From DAOUJI01 sp965197415 (lineage in GTDB: Bacteria; Chloroflexota; Dehalococcoidia; Lucifugimonadales; JAGWBF01), in contig OZ240207.1 in assembly GCA_965197415.1 (NCBI GenBank), forward strand, positions 62,001-126,000: DNA of 64,000 nt. Direction: 5' to 3'. The notes under the pieces are model-generated. The model was not told the DNA's origin. It ran no database searches and was given only the letters and a program-made list of their open reading frames with translations. The stretch's first letter is position 1. Each line of letters starts with the position of its first letter. Below are positions 49,233 to 57,959 of the stretch, one piece after another. Both the position numbers and the translations under genes were made by a program.

Positions 49233-51686
49233 ATGATGAGACCCGATGACTACACGGAGCAAGCCCGGGAAGTCCTGGCCGACTCCCAGGAAATAGTCCG
49301 CCGCCGCCAGCACAGCCAATGGGACGTGGAGCACGTCCTGCTGGCCCTTCTAGAACTGGACAACGGACTTCCGGCGGAGATACTGCGGCATCTCGGCATA
49401 TCCGCCGAGGCGGTCAAGGCCGATCTGGACAGGGCGTTGGAGAACTCGCCCAAGGTGTCACTCCAGTCGCCTCAGATTTACGCTACGCCCAGGGCAAGCA
49501 GACTCCTGGACAACGCCAAGAACGAATCGGCCATGATGAAGGACGAGTTCATAGGCGTCGAGCATCTGCTTCTAGCCGCCACGATGGAGCGGGAGGGACA
49601 AGTGGCCCGAGTCCTGGACAAGCATGGACTGAGCAAGGAGAAGGTGTACCAGTCCCTCAAACAAGTGCGTGGACCCCACAGAGTCACCGATCCCAGAGCG
49701 GAGAGCAGATACCGCGCACTGGAAAAGTACAGCATTGACCTGACGGACCTGGCCAGTCAGGGCAGGCTGGACCCCGTGGTGGGACGGGATGCCGAGGTCC
49801 GCAGGGTCATGCAGACCCTAACCCGGCGGAAGAAGAACAACCCTGTAATCATAGGCGAGGCCGGAGTGGGCAAGACGGCCATAGCCGAGGGGCTCGCTCA
49901 GCGCATCGTGGCCGGGGACGTGCCCACTGTGCTCAGGGATAGGCGGGTGCTGGCCCTGGACATGGGCGCCCTGGTCGCAGGAAGCAAGTTCAGGGGAGAG
50001 TTTGAGGACCGTCTGAAGGCGGTCATGGACGAGGTGAAGGGGTCCCAGGGGGAAGTCGTACTGTTCATAGATGAAATTCACACCGTGGTCGGAGCGGGAA
50101 GCGCCGAGGGTTCCATTGACGCCGGCAACTTGCTGAAACCAGCTCTGTCCAGGGGCGAGCTCCAGTGCATCGGGGCCACTACCACCGAGGAGTATCGGAA
50201 GCACATCGAGAAAGACGCTGCCCTGGAACGGAGGTTCCAACCCATATACCTGGAAGAACCCACCGTGGAAGAAACGGTGGAAATTCTGAAGGCCCTACGG
50301 CCCCGGTATGAGGTCCACCACAAGGTGAAGGTCGATGACTCTGCGCTTATCGCTGCCGCCGGTCTAAGTCAGCGTTACCTGGCGGACAGGCGCCTGCCCG
50401 ACAAGGCCGTAGACCTCATCGACGAAGCGGCCAGCAAGATACACATTGACGCCGAAAGCATGCCCCTGGACCTGAAAGGGCGGGAGCGCAGGATTCAGGA
50501 GTTGTCCAACGAGGAAGAGGCCGCGGCCCAGCGGTCCGACTATGAGCGGGCGGCCGAACTCAAAACCGAGCGCCTGCGGATTGAGCCGGAGTTCGAGGTT
50601 GACAAGGACAGCTGGCTCAAAGAAACGGACACCGACATGGTGGTGGAGGCAGAGGACATTGCCGAGCTAATCTCTCAGTGGACGGGTGTGCCGGTGTCCA
50701 GGCTCCTGGAAGGTGAAGCCGAGAAGCTCCTCCACATGGAGGAACGGCTGCACGAGCGGGTCATCGGGCAGCACGAGGGAGTGGCCGCCGTGTCTGAGGC
50801 CATCAGGCGTGCCCGGTCCGGCTTGGCCGACCCCAAACGCCCCATAGGCAGCTTCATATTCCTGGGTCCCACCGGCGTGGGAAAGACGGAACTTGCGAGA
50901 GCCTTGGCCGAGTTTCTGTTCGACGACGAAGCCAACATGATTCGCATCGACATGTCCGAATACATGGAGAAGCACACGGTGTCCCGGCTCATCGGCGCTC
51001 CTCCCGGCTACGTGGGGTTCGACGACGGAGGGCAGCTTACTGAGGCCGTGCGCAGGCATCCCTTCCGGGTGCTGCTGTTCGATGAGGTGGAAAAGGCGCA
51101 CCCCGACGTGTTCAACGTCATGCTCCAGATTCTGGAAGACGGACGTCTGACCGACGGCCACGGGCGTACCGTGGACTTCAAGAACACAGTTGTCATAATG
51201 ACCAGCAACCTGGGCACGGGCCAGATTGAGAATCGGCCCTTCGGCTTCCGCTCCGACGGGAGGGACGCGATCGACGCCGAGCGTTTGAAGGAAACCGTCC
51301 AGAACGCTCTGAAGCACGCCTTCAGGCCGGAGTTCCTGAACCGAATCGACGAAATCATAGTGTTCCATACCCTCGCTCAGGAGGAAATCGAGCGCATCGT
51401 GGACCTTATGTCGGCAGATGTGAGCCACCGTTTGAGGGACCGTGGAATCACTTTTGAACTGACCCAGGCCGCCAAGGAGTGGCTGTCCCGGGAGGGATTC
51501 GATCCTGCCTTTGGAGCCAGGCCTTTGCGGAGAGCTATACAACGTCACCTGGAGACGCCGTTGTCCAGGGAGATACTCAGCGGCGGCTTCGTGGAGGGCG
51601 ACCATATTCGGGTGGACGCCGGAGATTCGAGCCTGGTCTTCGCTAAGAAGGAAGCCAGAGTCGAAGAGCCTCTTCCGCTGGCGTAA
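49233..51686 (+). CDS. clpC: Hsp100 AAA+ unfoldase, ClpC-type (ClpB-like)
   Basis: An 817-residue ATP-driven unfoldase. The N-domain (1-150) begins TEQAREVLADSQEIVRRRQH. Walker A motifs are GEAGVGKT (208-215) and GPTGVGKT (545-552). The middle region is short (RIQELSNEEEAAAQRSDYER, a UVR-like repeat) rather than the long coiled coil of ClpB. The second AAA+ domain has RPFGFRSDG, which aligns with the ClpP-binding VGF loop of ClpC. Hence ClpC-type is favoured, with a proteolytic role if ClpP exists elsewhere; disaggregase ClpB is the alternative. The ATG pair follows AGGAG at 12 bases. It closes the heat-shock operon. Confidence 0.9.
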   Translation: MMRPDDYTEQAREVLADSQEIVRRRQHSQWDVEHVLLALLELDNGLPAEILRHLGISAEAVKADLDRALENSPKVSLQSPQIYATPRASRLLDNAKNESAMMKDEFIGVEHLLLAATMEREGQVARVLDKHGLSKEKVYQSLKQVRGPHRVTDPRAESRYRALEKYSIDLTDLASQGRLDPVVGRDAEVRRVMQTLTRRKKNNPVIIGEAGVGKTAIAEGLAQRIVAGDVPTVLRDRRVLALDMGALVAGSKFRGEFEDRLKAVMDEVKGSQGEVVLFIDEIHTVVGAGSAEGSIDAGNLLKPALSRGELQCIGATTTEEYRKHIEKDAALERRFQPIYLEEPTVEETVEILKALRPRYEVHHKVKVDDSALIAAAGLSQRYLADRRLPDKAVDLIDEAASKIHIDAESMPLDLKGRERRIQELSNEEEAAAQRSDYERAAELKTERLRIEPEFEVDKDSWLKETDTDMVVEAEDIAELISQWTGVPVSRLLEGEAEKLLHMEERLHERVIGQHEGVAAVSEAIRRARSGLADPKRPIGSFIFLGPTGVGKTELARALAEFLFDDEANMIRIDMSEYMEKHTVSRLIGAPPGYVGFDDGGQLTEAVRRHPFRVLLFDEVEKAHPDVFNVMLQILEDGRLTDGHGRTVDFKNTVVIMTSNLGTGQIENRPFGFRSDGRDAIDAERLKETVQNALKHAFRPEFLNRIDEIIVFHTLAQEEIERIVDLMSADVSHRLRDRGITFELTQAAKEWLSREGFDPAFGARPLRRAIQRHLETPLSREILSGGFVEGDHIRVDAGDSSLVFAKKEARVEEPLPLA

Positions 51687-51767
51687 GCGGGTGGCCAAGA
51701 GGCGGACCTTCGGTCACTCCGGGGTTCTAGGATAAGAATGCAAGCGAGTCCAAGCGTTTAGCTGAAG

Positions 51768-52652
51768 GTGGAGTACGCAGACCGATACATAGACGTACCG
51801 GCAGGCCAGCTTTGGTCCAAAGATCCCTCTAGGGCGTGGGCGCCGGACAGCGTACGCGTAAGGTACTTATCTGCCGGGAAGGGTCCAGCCGTGATTTTGC
51901 TGCACGGTTTGGGCGCCTCTCTGTCTGTTTGGGCTGAGAACATAGGACCGCTGTCAGAAGTCGGCTCGGTGTACGCCGTAGACTTGCCCGGACACGGCAA
52001 GTCCGATAAGCCTTTCGGGCTCCTATATGACTCGATGGCCGGCGGCCACTTCCTGGTGTCATTGATGGACACCTTGGGGCTAAGCCGGGCCGTTCTGGTG
52101 GGCAACTCCGCCGGAGGCTTGGTGGCTTCCTGGTGCGCCGTAAACTACCCGGACCGCGTCAGCGGTCTGATGTTGGTCGACACCGCTGGCCTGGACCGGA
52201 ACATGCCCTGGTTCCTGCGCCTGTCCACCCTTCCCGGGTTGGGAGAGTTGCTCCATTCGCCGCCGATGTTGAGCGGGCGCAGCATGGTCAAGAGCATCTT
52301 CCACCAGACGAGGCCCGAGTACGTGCGTTTGCTGGATGATCTTATGGACGTGCGTCACAAACCCGAAGTCAAGCGGGCTATGCTGGAGTCCATCAGGTCG
52401 GGCATAACCATCCGGGGGTTGAAACGGGAATTGGTGGCGCTGACAGCCTTGTCGGGCCTGGCCAAGCCCGTCTTGTTCATCTGGGGCCGAGAAGACCGTA
52501 TATTGCTGGTGTCCCACGCCCAACGCGCCGTCAAGGGTCGTTCGCTCGGCCCTATCCACGTGATCCCCAACGCTGGGCATTGGCCCATGCTGGAAAAGCC
52601 TGACGAGTTCAACAGGTTGGCGGCGTCCTTCATTGAAGAGATTGAAGGTTAG
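51768..52652 (+). CDS. Alpha/beta hydrolase
   Basis: A 294-residue cytosolic alpha/beta-fold hydrolase. VILLHGLGASLSVWAENIGP carries the oxyanion HG, VYAVDLPGHGKSDKP the strand-4 signature, and VLVGNSAGGLVASW the nucleophile elbow (GNSAGG; Ser is the nucleophile). The acid is probably in FIWGREDRI (Asp) and the His in VIPNAGHWPMLEKP. The pattern is of epoxide hydrolase/haloperoxidase or C-C hydrolase relatives; substrate is unknown. GTG start is used because it begins EYADRYIDVPAGQLW; the ribosome site is weak. It lies 81 bases after clpC on the same strand and may or may not share its transcript. Confidence 0.88.
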   Translation: MEYADRYIDVPAGQLWSKDPSRAWAPDSVRVRYLSAGKGPAVILLHGLGASLSVWAENIGPLSEVGSVYAVDLPGHGKSDKPFGLLYDSMAGGHFLVSLMDTLGLSRAVLVGNSAGGLVASWCAVNYPDRVSGLMLVDTAGLDRNMPWFLRLSTLPGLGELLHSPPMLSGRSMVKSIFHQTRPEYVRLLDDLMDVRHKPEVKRAMLESIRSGITIRGLKRELVALTALSGLAKPVLFIWGREDRILLVSHAQRAVKGRSLGPIHVIPNAGHWPMLEKPDEFNRLAASFIEEIEG

Positions 52653-52678
52653 GGTTCGACGGAAACGGCTACTGGGTC

Positions 52679-52711
52679 CCCGTCACTCCGGCGGAGGCCG
52701 GAGTCCAGGAA
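52679..52711. repeat. Dispersed hairpin repeat (family C), copy 1
   Basis: CCGTCACTCCGGCGGAGGCC then GGAGTCCAGG contains the 7-bp stem CTCCGGC/GCCGGAG with loop GGAG. It is the reverse-complement form of 54229-54262 and lies between two convergent genes, where it may help end transcription. Confidence 0.8.
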
Positions 52712-52756
52712 ACCTTGCAAAAAAGATGCCGCATTCCGGCGTCAATATAGGCAGGG

Positions 52757-54157
52757 CTAAAACAGCTTGCCGGGGTTCATGATGGAATGGGGATCCAGCG
52801 CCTTCTTTATGGCCGCCGCCGCCTCGTATCCGCCTTCCATCTCCCTGGGAAGCAGGTGGGCCAGCTTTACGCCCACTCCGTGGCAGTACTCCATAGAGCC
52901 ACCCATGTCCTGGGCCAGGCTGAGTATCCGGTCCACGGTCTCTCCCATGCCGGGAGTCGGGGTCGTTCGGGTTTCTCGCATGTCTGCGTCGTCAGCGGGG
53001 ACGATAAGCATCGAGAAGAGCTCTGGTTGCCCCCATATAGCGTACTCGACAGCCTTTAGCCCGTTCTCCTCCAGGATTCCCTCACATATCCGCCGGTACT
53101 CCAGAACCTTGGATATGGGAAGCGCCACGTGGAGATAGTCGAAGGCTCGCCATCTGCGTTCCCACCGGACCTTCCTGGATTGGCCCAGCATCTCCTGTTT
53201 GTACGATAGCCCCGACGAATGGCGTTGGCTCCAATAGTCCAGGGTGCGGTCCGGGCCAATGTCGATGCCGCCGAAGCTTTTGCATACCTCCATACACCGG
53301 CTGGACTGGGCCTCTACCCCTTCCTTGAACCCTTCGTGCATCAGGTAGAGGTGTACCCGGTGGTCCGACTCCTCCGACAAGTCCACCAAAGAGGGTCTTA
53401 TGCCTAGGGCCAAACATTCCACGACGGCGTTGAACCCAGAGTCGAAAGACGGAAACTCCAAAGCGGAGAAAGAGCGGTCTTCCGGCACCCTGTAGACGTG
53501 CAGCGTAGCCTTGGTGATTACGCCGAAATTCCCTTCCGATCCGATGAACAGGTGGTTCAGGTTGGGGCCGGACGAGGACTTGGGAACCGATCTTGTGGTC
53601 AGCATCTCGCCCGTGGGACGCACGACCTCCAGAGCCGCCACCTGCCGTCCCATGGGGCCATGTGCGGCGGCTAGGTAGCCCACTCCGTTGGTGGATATGG
53701 CGCCGCCCACGGTAGCTATGGGGACGCTCCACGGGTCGTGTCCCAGCATTAGGCCATAGGGTTCCAGGGCGGCGTTTACGTCCGCAAGTATGGCACCTGC
53801 CTCCACAACGACCGTCAGATCATCGGGATTAACGGAGATGATTCGGTTGAGGCCCTTCAAGTCCAGGATTATGCCTCCCTGGACGGGTATGGCTGCTCCC
53901 ATTACTCCGGTCCCTCCCCCATGAGGGACCACGGGGGCTTTGTAGTCGCAGGCCAGCCGCATGACTTGGGACACCTCATCGGCGGAGTCTGGTTTCACCA
54001 CGGCCCAGGCAAGGGCGTTGAGAATGTCGGCGTCGTCAAAGACACGATGGGGCGTCAGGGCGTCGCAGGAGTAGCGGTCCAGGTCAGCTGGGTCCACCGA
54101 GACGTTGTCCTGGCCGCAGACATCGATTAGCCGCTCCAGAAATGCAGGGTCAATCAT
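52757..54157 (-). CDS. FAD-binding oxidase/dehydrogenase (GlcD / D-lactate dehydrogenase family)
   Basis: A 466-residue flavoprotein of the VAO/PCMH family oxidising a 2-hydroxy acid such as glycolate or D-lactate. The FAD_binding_4 signature VPHGGGTGVMGAAIPVQGGI is clear, then VVEAGAILADVNAALEPYGL and NLNHLFIGSEGNFGVITKAT. The C-terminal FAD-linked oxidase domain ends with AAAIKKALDPHSIMNPGKLF, the family's usual tail. ATG is chosen so that the protein begins MIDPAFLERLIDVCG. An upstream in-frame extension (starting with the repeat-encoded VIPAKAGIQ) is rejected. Two inverted family C repeats flank the gene. Confidence 0.92.
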   Translation of the reverse strand: MIDPAFLERLIDVCGQDNVSVDPADLDRYSCDALTPHRVFDDADILNALAWAVVKPDSADEVSQVMRLACDYKAPVVPHGGGTGVMGAAIPVQGGIILDLKGLNRIISVNPDDLTVVVEAGAILADVNAALEPYGLMLGHDPWSVPIATVGGAISTNGVGYLAAAHGPMGRQVAALEVVRPTGEMLTTRSVPKSSSGPNLNHLFIGSEGNFGVITKATLHVYRVPEDRSFSALEFPSFDSGFNAVVECLALGIRPSLVDLSEESDHRVHLYLMHEGFKEGVEAQSSRCMEVCKSFGGIDIGPDRTLDYWSQRHSSGLSYKQEMLGQSRKVRWERRWRAFDYLHVALPISKVLEYRRICEGILEENGLKAVEYAIWGQPELFSMLIVPADDADMRETRTTPTPGMGETVDRILSLAQDMGGSMEYCHGVGVKLAHLLPREMEGGYEAAAAIKKALDPHSIMNPGKLF

Positions 54158-54228
54158 CACTGACGGTGCAGGCAGGGACAACGGTGAGTAACCGTAAGAG
54201 TCTAACTGAGGACTTGTTAGGCGGCATC

Positions 54229-54262
54229 TCTGGATTCCGGCCTTCGCCGGAATGACGGAGAG
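54229..54262. repeat. Dispersed hairpin repeat (family C), copy 2
   Basis: TCTGGATTCCGGCCTTCGCC then GGAATGACGG contains the perfect 8-bp stem ATTCCGGC/GCCGGAAT with loop CTTC. It is inverted relative to 52679-52711. Elements of this sort are common intergenic repeats in many bacterial genomes. Confidence 0.85.
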
Positions 54263-54319
54263 CACACCCTATCGCAGGGGCGACCGCCGGCTGACCAGGC
54301 AGGCCCGTCGCCGAGGGCA

Positions 54320-55678
54320 TCAGCCGTACTTCCAGCGGGTTCCCTGCGCGGTGTCTTCCAACACAACCCCCAGTTGAGTCAGACGGTCCCGTATGGAGTC
54401 GGCCATGCCGTACTGCTTCTCCGCTCGCAGCTCTGTGCGCACCTGCAGCAGCAGGTCGACGAAGGGTGCGATATCGTTTTCGCCGGCCGATTCAGCCTTG
54501 CGGAAGGTGAGCCCAAGCGTTTCCCCCAACTCTCTTAAGCATCCCTGAGCCTCCGAGACGTTGGAGTCCGACTCCTTGCCCCTGTTTATTTCCCGTGCCA
54601 TGTCGAACAGAACGGCCAAGGCTTGTGGGGTGTTCAGGTCCGCTTCCATCGCTTCGATGAAGCGGTCCTTGAACGGCGAGGAGTCCAGGATATCACTGCC
54701 GTCCATTGCAGGTTCCAGGGCTGCCCTGAGACGTTCAGCAGCCCGTTCGTTGGAGGCCACTGTCTCTTCAGTGTAGTTGACCGGGCGTCGGTAGGAGGAA
54801 CTTAGGAAGGTGATGCGGATCGCGTCGGGGGAGTGGGCCTTGAGTCCGTCGTCCAGCGACACAAGGTTCCCAAGGGACTTGCTCATCTTGTCGTCGCCCA
54901 TTTGCAGCAGCCCGTTGTGCACCCAGAATCTTGCGAAGGGCCTGACGCCGGTGTATGACTCGCTCTGGGCGGCCTCATTTTCGTGGTGGGGAAAGACCAG
55001 GTCCTGTCCCCCTCCATGAATGTCCAAAGTCTCTCCCAGGTACTCTATCGACATGGCGGTGCATTCGATGTGCCAGCCCGGCCGTCCCGGGCCCCAAGGG
55101 CTGTCCCAGGAAGGTTCGCCCGGCTTGGCCCCCTTCCAGAGTGCAAAGTCCATGGGGTCTTCTTTACCCTCGCCAGGCTCGACCCTGGCGCCCGACAACA
55201 TTCCGTCCAGGCTGCGGTGACTGAGGGAGCCGTACCCTTCGGCCTTGGCCACTCTGAAATAGACGTCCCCAGCGGCGGCGTAGGCGTAGCCCTTGTCAAT
55301 CAGGGAGCCGATGATGTCGATCATACGGGGTATCTCTCGGGTGGCGCGGGGGTATACGTGGGCCTTCTGAACGTTGAGAGACTCCATGCTGTCCATGAAG
55401 TCCTGGATGTGGGTTTCCACCAGGGACTCGAAGTCGATTCCCTCTTGTTCCGACTTCTGTATTATCTTGTCGTCGATGTCCGTGAAGTTCTGGACGTGCT
55501 CCACCTTGTAACCCTTGTACTCAAGGTACCGCCGCAGCGTGTCGAATATGACGTAGCTCATGGCGTGGCCCATGTGGGCCGGAGCGTAGGGCGTGATGCC
55601 GCAGACGTACATCTTGACGGTGTCGCCCGCCGGAGAAAACTCTTCTTCAATGCCGCTCTGGGTGTTGAAGAGCTTCAC
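54320..55678 (-). CDS. cysS: Cysteinyl-tRNA synthetase
   Basis: Charges tRNA-Cys. The 452 residues show Cys26 (MYVCGITPY) for zinc, HMGH (35-38) as the HIGH motif, the later zinc ligand region GRPGWHIECTAMS and DDKMSKSLGN. The C-terminal helical DALR-like domain (about 380-452) is present. The GTG start overlaps the ispF stop (GTGA) and has GGAGG 7 bases upstream. A longer upstream frame running through ispF has no family similarity and is rejected. It is the last gene of the minus-strand operon. Confidence 0.96.
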   Translation of the reverse strand: MKLFNTQSGIEEEFSPAGDTVKMYVCGITPYAPAHMGHAMSYVIFDTLRRYLEYKGYKVEHVQNFTDIDDKIIQKSEQEGIDFESLVETHIQDFMDSMESLNVQKAHVYPRATREIPRMIDIIGSLIDKGYAYAAAGDVYFRVAKAEGYGSLSHRSLDGMLSGARVEPGEGKEDPMDFALWKGAKPGEPSWDSPWGPGRPGWHIECTAMSIEYLGETLDIHGGGQDLVFPHHENEAAQSESYTGVRPFARFWVHNGLLQMGDDKMSKSLGNLVSLDDGLKAHSPDAIRITFLSSSYRRPVNYTEETVASNERAAERLRAALEPAMDGSDILDSSPFKDRFIEAMEADLNTPQALAVLFDMAREINRGKESDSNVSEAQGCLRELGETLGLTFRKAESAGENDIAPFVDLLLQVRTELRAEKQYGMADSIRDRLTQLGVVLEDTAQGTRWKYG

Positions 55679-56178
55679 GGTGCGTCCTCCGGGGAGGCAG
55701 CCTCTTCCAGCAGGGCCACGGCGTAAGCCGCCATTCCCTCTTCCCGTCCCACGAAACCAAGATGGTCCGTGGTGGTGGGCTTGATGCTCACGTCGGCCTC
55801 GGGAATAGACAGGGAACCGCTGATTCTGGCGCTCATTTCGAAAACAAGAGGCCCCAGCCTGGGCCTCTGAGCGAGTATTGTAGCATCCACGTTGACGATG
55901 CGCCAACCGGCCAGCCGGACAAGCTCGGCCGTCTGGGAAAGGAGCTTCAGGGACGAGACTCCCCTCAACGATTCGTCGCTGGAGGGAAAGTGAGTCCCCT
56001 TGTCTCCAAGGGCGGCAGCTCCGAAAAGGGCATCCATTATGGCGTGGGCCAGGACGTCTCCGTCGCTGTGGCCGGAGAGTCCCTTGTCGAAAGGGACTTC
56101 AACCCCGCCAATGATTAAAGCCCGCCCCTCTACGAGGGGATGGGCGTCGAATCCGAATCCTACCCTAGACCGGGCCAT
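55675..56178 (-). CDS. ispF: 2-C-methyl-D-erythritol 2,4-cyclodiphosphate synthase
   Basis: Closes the cyclodiphosphate ring in the MEP isoprenoid pathway. The 167 residues start MARSRVGFGFDAHPLVEG, with metal ligands Asp and His of FDAHP, then GLSGHSDGDVLAHAIMDALF (His ligand in SGHSDGD) and NVDATILAQRPRL. The ATG lies inside the end of ispD, a 14-base overlap in another frame, so the two are translationally coupled. The stop overlaps the cysS start. ispD-ispF-cysS is a common bacterial order. Confidence 0.96.
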   Translation of the reverse strand: MARSRVGFGFDAHPLVEGRALIIGGVEVPFDKGLSGHSDGDVLAHAIMDALFGAAALGDKGTHFPSSDESLRGVSSLKLLSQTAELVRLAGWRIVNVDATILAQRPRLGPLVFEMSARISGSLSIPEADVSIKPTTTDHLGFVGREEGMAAYAVALLEEAASPEDAP

Positions 56179-56911
56179 CGGCGACGCGCCGGGCGTGGTT
56201 CGCCCGTAAGAATGTTTCCGCCACGGCCATATCTTCCGGAGTGGTGACTTTAAGATTCTCATAGGCGCCCATGAAAACCTTCACGGCTCCGCCGATTCTC
56301 TCCACCAAGGCGGCGTCGTCAGTGACGGTGACGTCAGGCGGGCAAGAGTCATGGGCTTCAATCAGCAGGCCGAAGTCGAAAACCTGGGGCGTCTGGACCA
56401 TCCACAGGCTCTCGCGGGGAGGGGTATTCTCGACGAAGTGGTCCGGCGACACCGTCTTTATGGTGTCCTTGGCGGGGACTGCAGCGATGGCTGCCCCAGT
56501 CTCCTGAACTGCCTCCAACGCCCGCTCCATCACGTCGTAAGAGATACAGGGCCGGGCGCCGTCGTGGACCGCCGCCCACTGGCATCCCACAGCTTCGGCG
56601 TTCTCAAGTCCCTTGCGCACCGAGTCCTGACGCCGGGCGCCGCCCTTGCATACCCGGTCGGGGGTGAGCTTCGACCACCCCATGTCCCTGGTTAGAGACC
56701 TGCCAGCGTCCAGAGAGCTTTCGGACAAGACCAGGGTGATGGAGCCAACGCAGGCCATTCCCTCGAACGCGCTAACGGTATGGGCAATGAGGGGCATGCC
56801 CATTATGGGAGTGAAAATCTTGTTGATGCCCGACATTCGACGGCTCTCACCCGCGGCCGCCAGTATCACGGCTACGGAACCGTCGGTGGGTCCGCTCCCT
56901 TGGGAAGCCAA
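56165..56911 (-). CDS. ispD: 2-C-methyl-D-erythritol 4-phosphate cytidylyltransferase
   Basis: Couples MEP with CTP to give CDP-methylerythritol. The 248 residues show the nucleotide loop VAVILAAAGESRRMSGINK, with Arg and Lys of this loop contacting CTP. The VHDGARPCIS segment (Asp for metal and ribose) and VTDDAALVERIGG follow. The TTG start lies 2 bases after the upstream gene's stop. At 248 residues it is slightly longer than typical (about 230). Confidence 0.95.
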   Translation of the reverse strand: MASQGSGPTDGSVAVILAAAGESRRMSGINKIFTPIMGMPLIAHTVSAFEGMACVGSITLVLSESSLDAGRSLTRDMGWSKLTPDRVCKGGARRQDSVRKGLENAEAVGCQWAAVHDGARPCISYDVMERALEAVQETGAAIAAVPAKDTIKTVSPDHFVENTPPRESLWMVQTPQVFDFGLLIEAHDSCPPDVTVTDDAALVERIGGAVKVFMGAYENLKVTTPEDMAVAETFLRANHARRVADGPV

Positions 56912-56913
56912 AC

Positions 56914-57780
56914 CTACCCGGCCTTGGGGCTGGCGAATATGATGCGTCCAGCCGCCGTCTGGAGGACTCTAGTCACCGTGACGTCCTGGAGGCTGTTGAT
57001 GTATCTCCGTCCGCCCTCCACGACCACCATCGTGCCGTCGTCCATGAAAGCGACCCCCTGGCCCATCTCCTTGCCTTCCTGCACGATGTTCACGCTCAGG
57101 TCTTCCCCGGGGAGGACGGCGGGTCTCAGGGCGTTGGCCAGCTCGTTCACGTTGAGCACCTGGATTCCCTGCACTTCGGCGACGCGGTTCAGGTTGAAGT
57201 CGGTCGTCATTATTGGAGAGTCCATGCTCTTGGCCATCTTGACCAATTCCCCGTCCACGTCTGTGCCGGGTGAGAGGGTTACGTCCAGCACCTGGATGGG
57301 TATGGAGGTCTCCTTCCGCAGCTTGCCCAATACTTCCAGACCGCGCCGGCCTCTGGTTCGGCGCATGGAGTCTGCAGAGTCGGCGATGTGGCGGAGCTCG
57401 TCCAGTACAAATGACGGGATAACCAGCTTTCCTTGAATGAACCCGGTGAGACCCAGGTCGGCGATTCTGCCGTCGATTATGGCGCTGGTGTCCACCAGGA
57501 TTTGGCTCGACCCGCCAGCCTGCTCACCGTCGGCGCCGGGCTGGAACACTCCGGGTATGTCGTTTGACCGGGCCACCCCTATCAGCAGCCCCAGAAGCCC
57601 TAGCGATGCGCTAACTGCCAGTGGCACTCCCCAGGACATCCAGCCTTCCAGGTTGAACAATGGTATCGAGATAAGGACGGCAACGACAAGCCCGGCCACC
57701 AGCCCCAAGGAGCCGGAAACGAGAGTGGCAGTGCGTATGTGGACTAGGCCGTGCACCGAATTGGACACCGGTTTCAACAT
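56914..57780 (-). CDS. PIN/TRAM-domain protein (YacL-like)
   Basis: A 288-residue protein with two membrane helices (about 18-38 and 52-70), a linker, a PIN nuclease domain (about 93-215) and a C-terminal TRAM RNA-binding domain (about 220-285). PIN acidic residues are seen: Asp97 and Asp103 in ILVDTSAIIDGRIADL, Glu in FVLDELRHIAD and Asp in IMTTDFNLNRVAE. YacL-type proteins are membrane-tethered putative RNases in Gram-positive and related phyla and commonly precede ispD, as here (2-base gap). Function is predicted to be RNA processing; not demonstrated. Confidence 0.93.
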   Translation of the reverse strand: MLKPVSNSVHGLVHIRTATLVSGSLGLVAGLVVAVLISIPLFNLEGWMSWGVPLAVSASLGLLGLLIGVARSNDIPGVFQPGADGEQAGGSSQILVDTSAIIDGRIADLGLTGFIQGKLVIPSFVLDELRHIADSADSMRRTRGRRGLEVLGKLRKETSIPIQVLDVTLSPGTDVDGELVKMAKSMDSPIMTTDFNLNRVAEVQGIQVLNVNELANALRPAVLPGEDLSVNIVQEGKEMGQGVAFMDDGTMVVVEGGRRYINSLQDVTVTRVLQTAAGRIIFASPKAG

Positions 57781-57959
57781 GGGTGAAGGGTTGGTTCGCG
57801 CTCCCAGTGGAATCTAAGGAACTACCGCAACGCCACCCTGGCCGCTGGGGCCTGACGTTGGGGTAAGAATACCACAGCGTGGAAATGGCGAGAAAGCCGC
57901 CAGGCGCCCGTCATTTCCCGTTTTCCTCCGCGCGTGTTCGACGGGTGGGCCGTCTTCGA

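Noticed and set aside
50667..51698. 343-codon minus-strand frame opposite clpC
   Set aside because: Shadow of the second AAA+ domain; no similarity to any family by eye.
52679..54262. Transposon with terminal inverted repeats
   Set aside because: The enclosed gene is an ordinary oxidase, no transposase or target duplication is seen, and the repeat is a common dispersed hairpin type.
54158..54265. N-terminal extension of the FAD oxidase
   Set aside because: The first residues are translated from a dispersed repeat; the family start fits the ATG at 54157.
55679..55906. N-terminal 76-codon extension of cysS
   Set aside because: It runs through the 3' part of ispF in another frame and has no similarity to the family; a GTG with GGAGG at the right distance gives the normal CysRS start.
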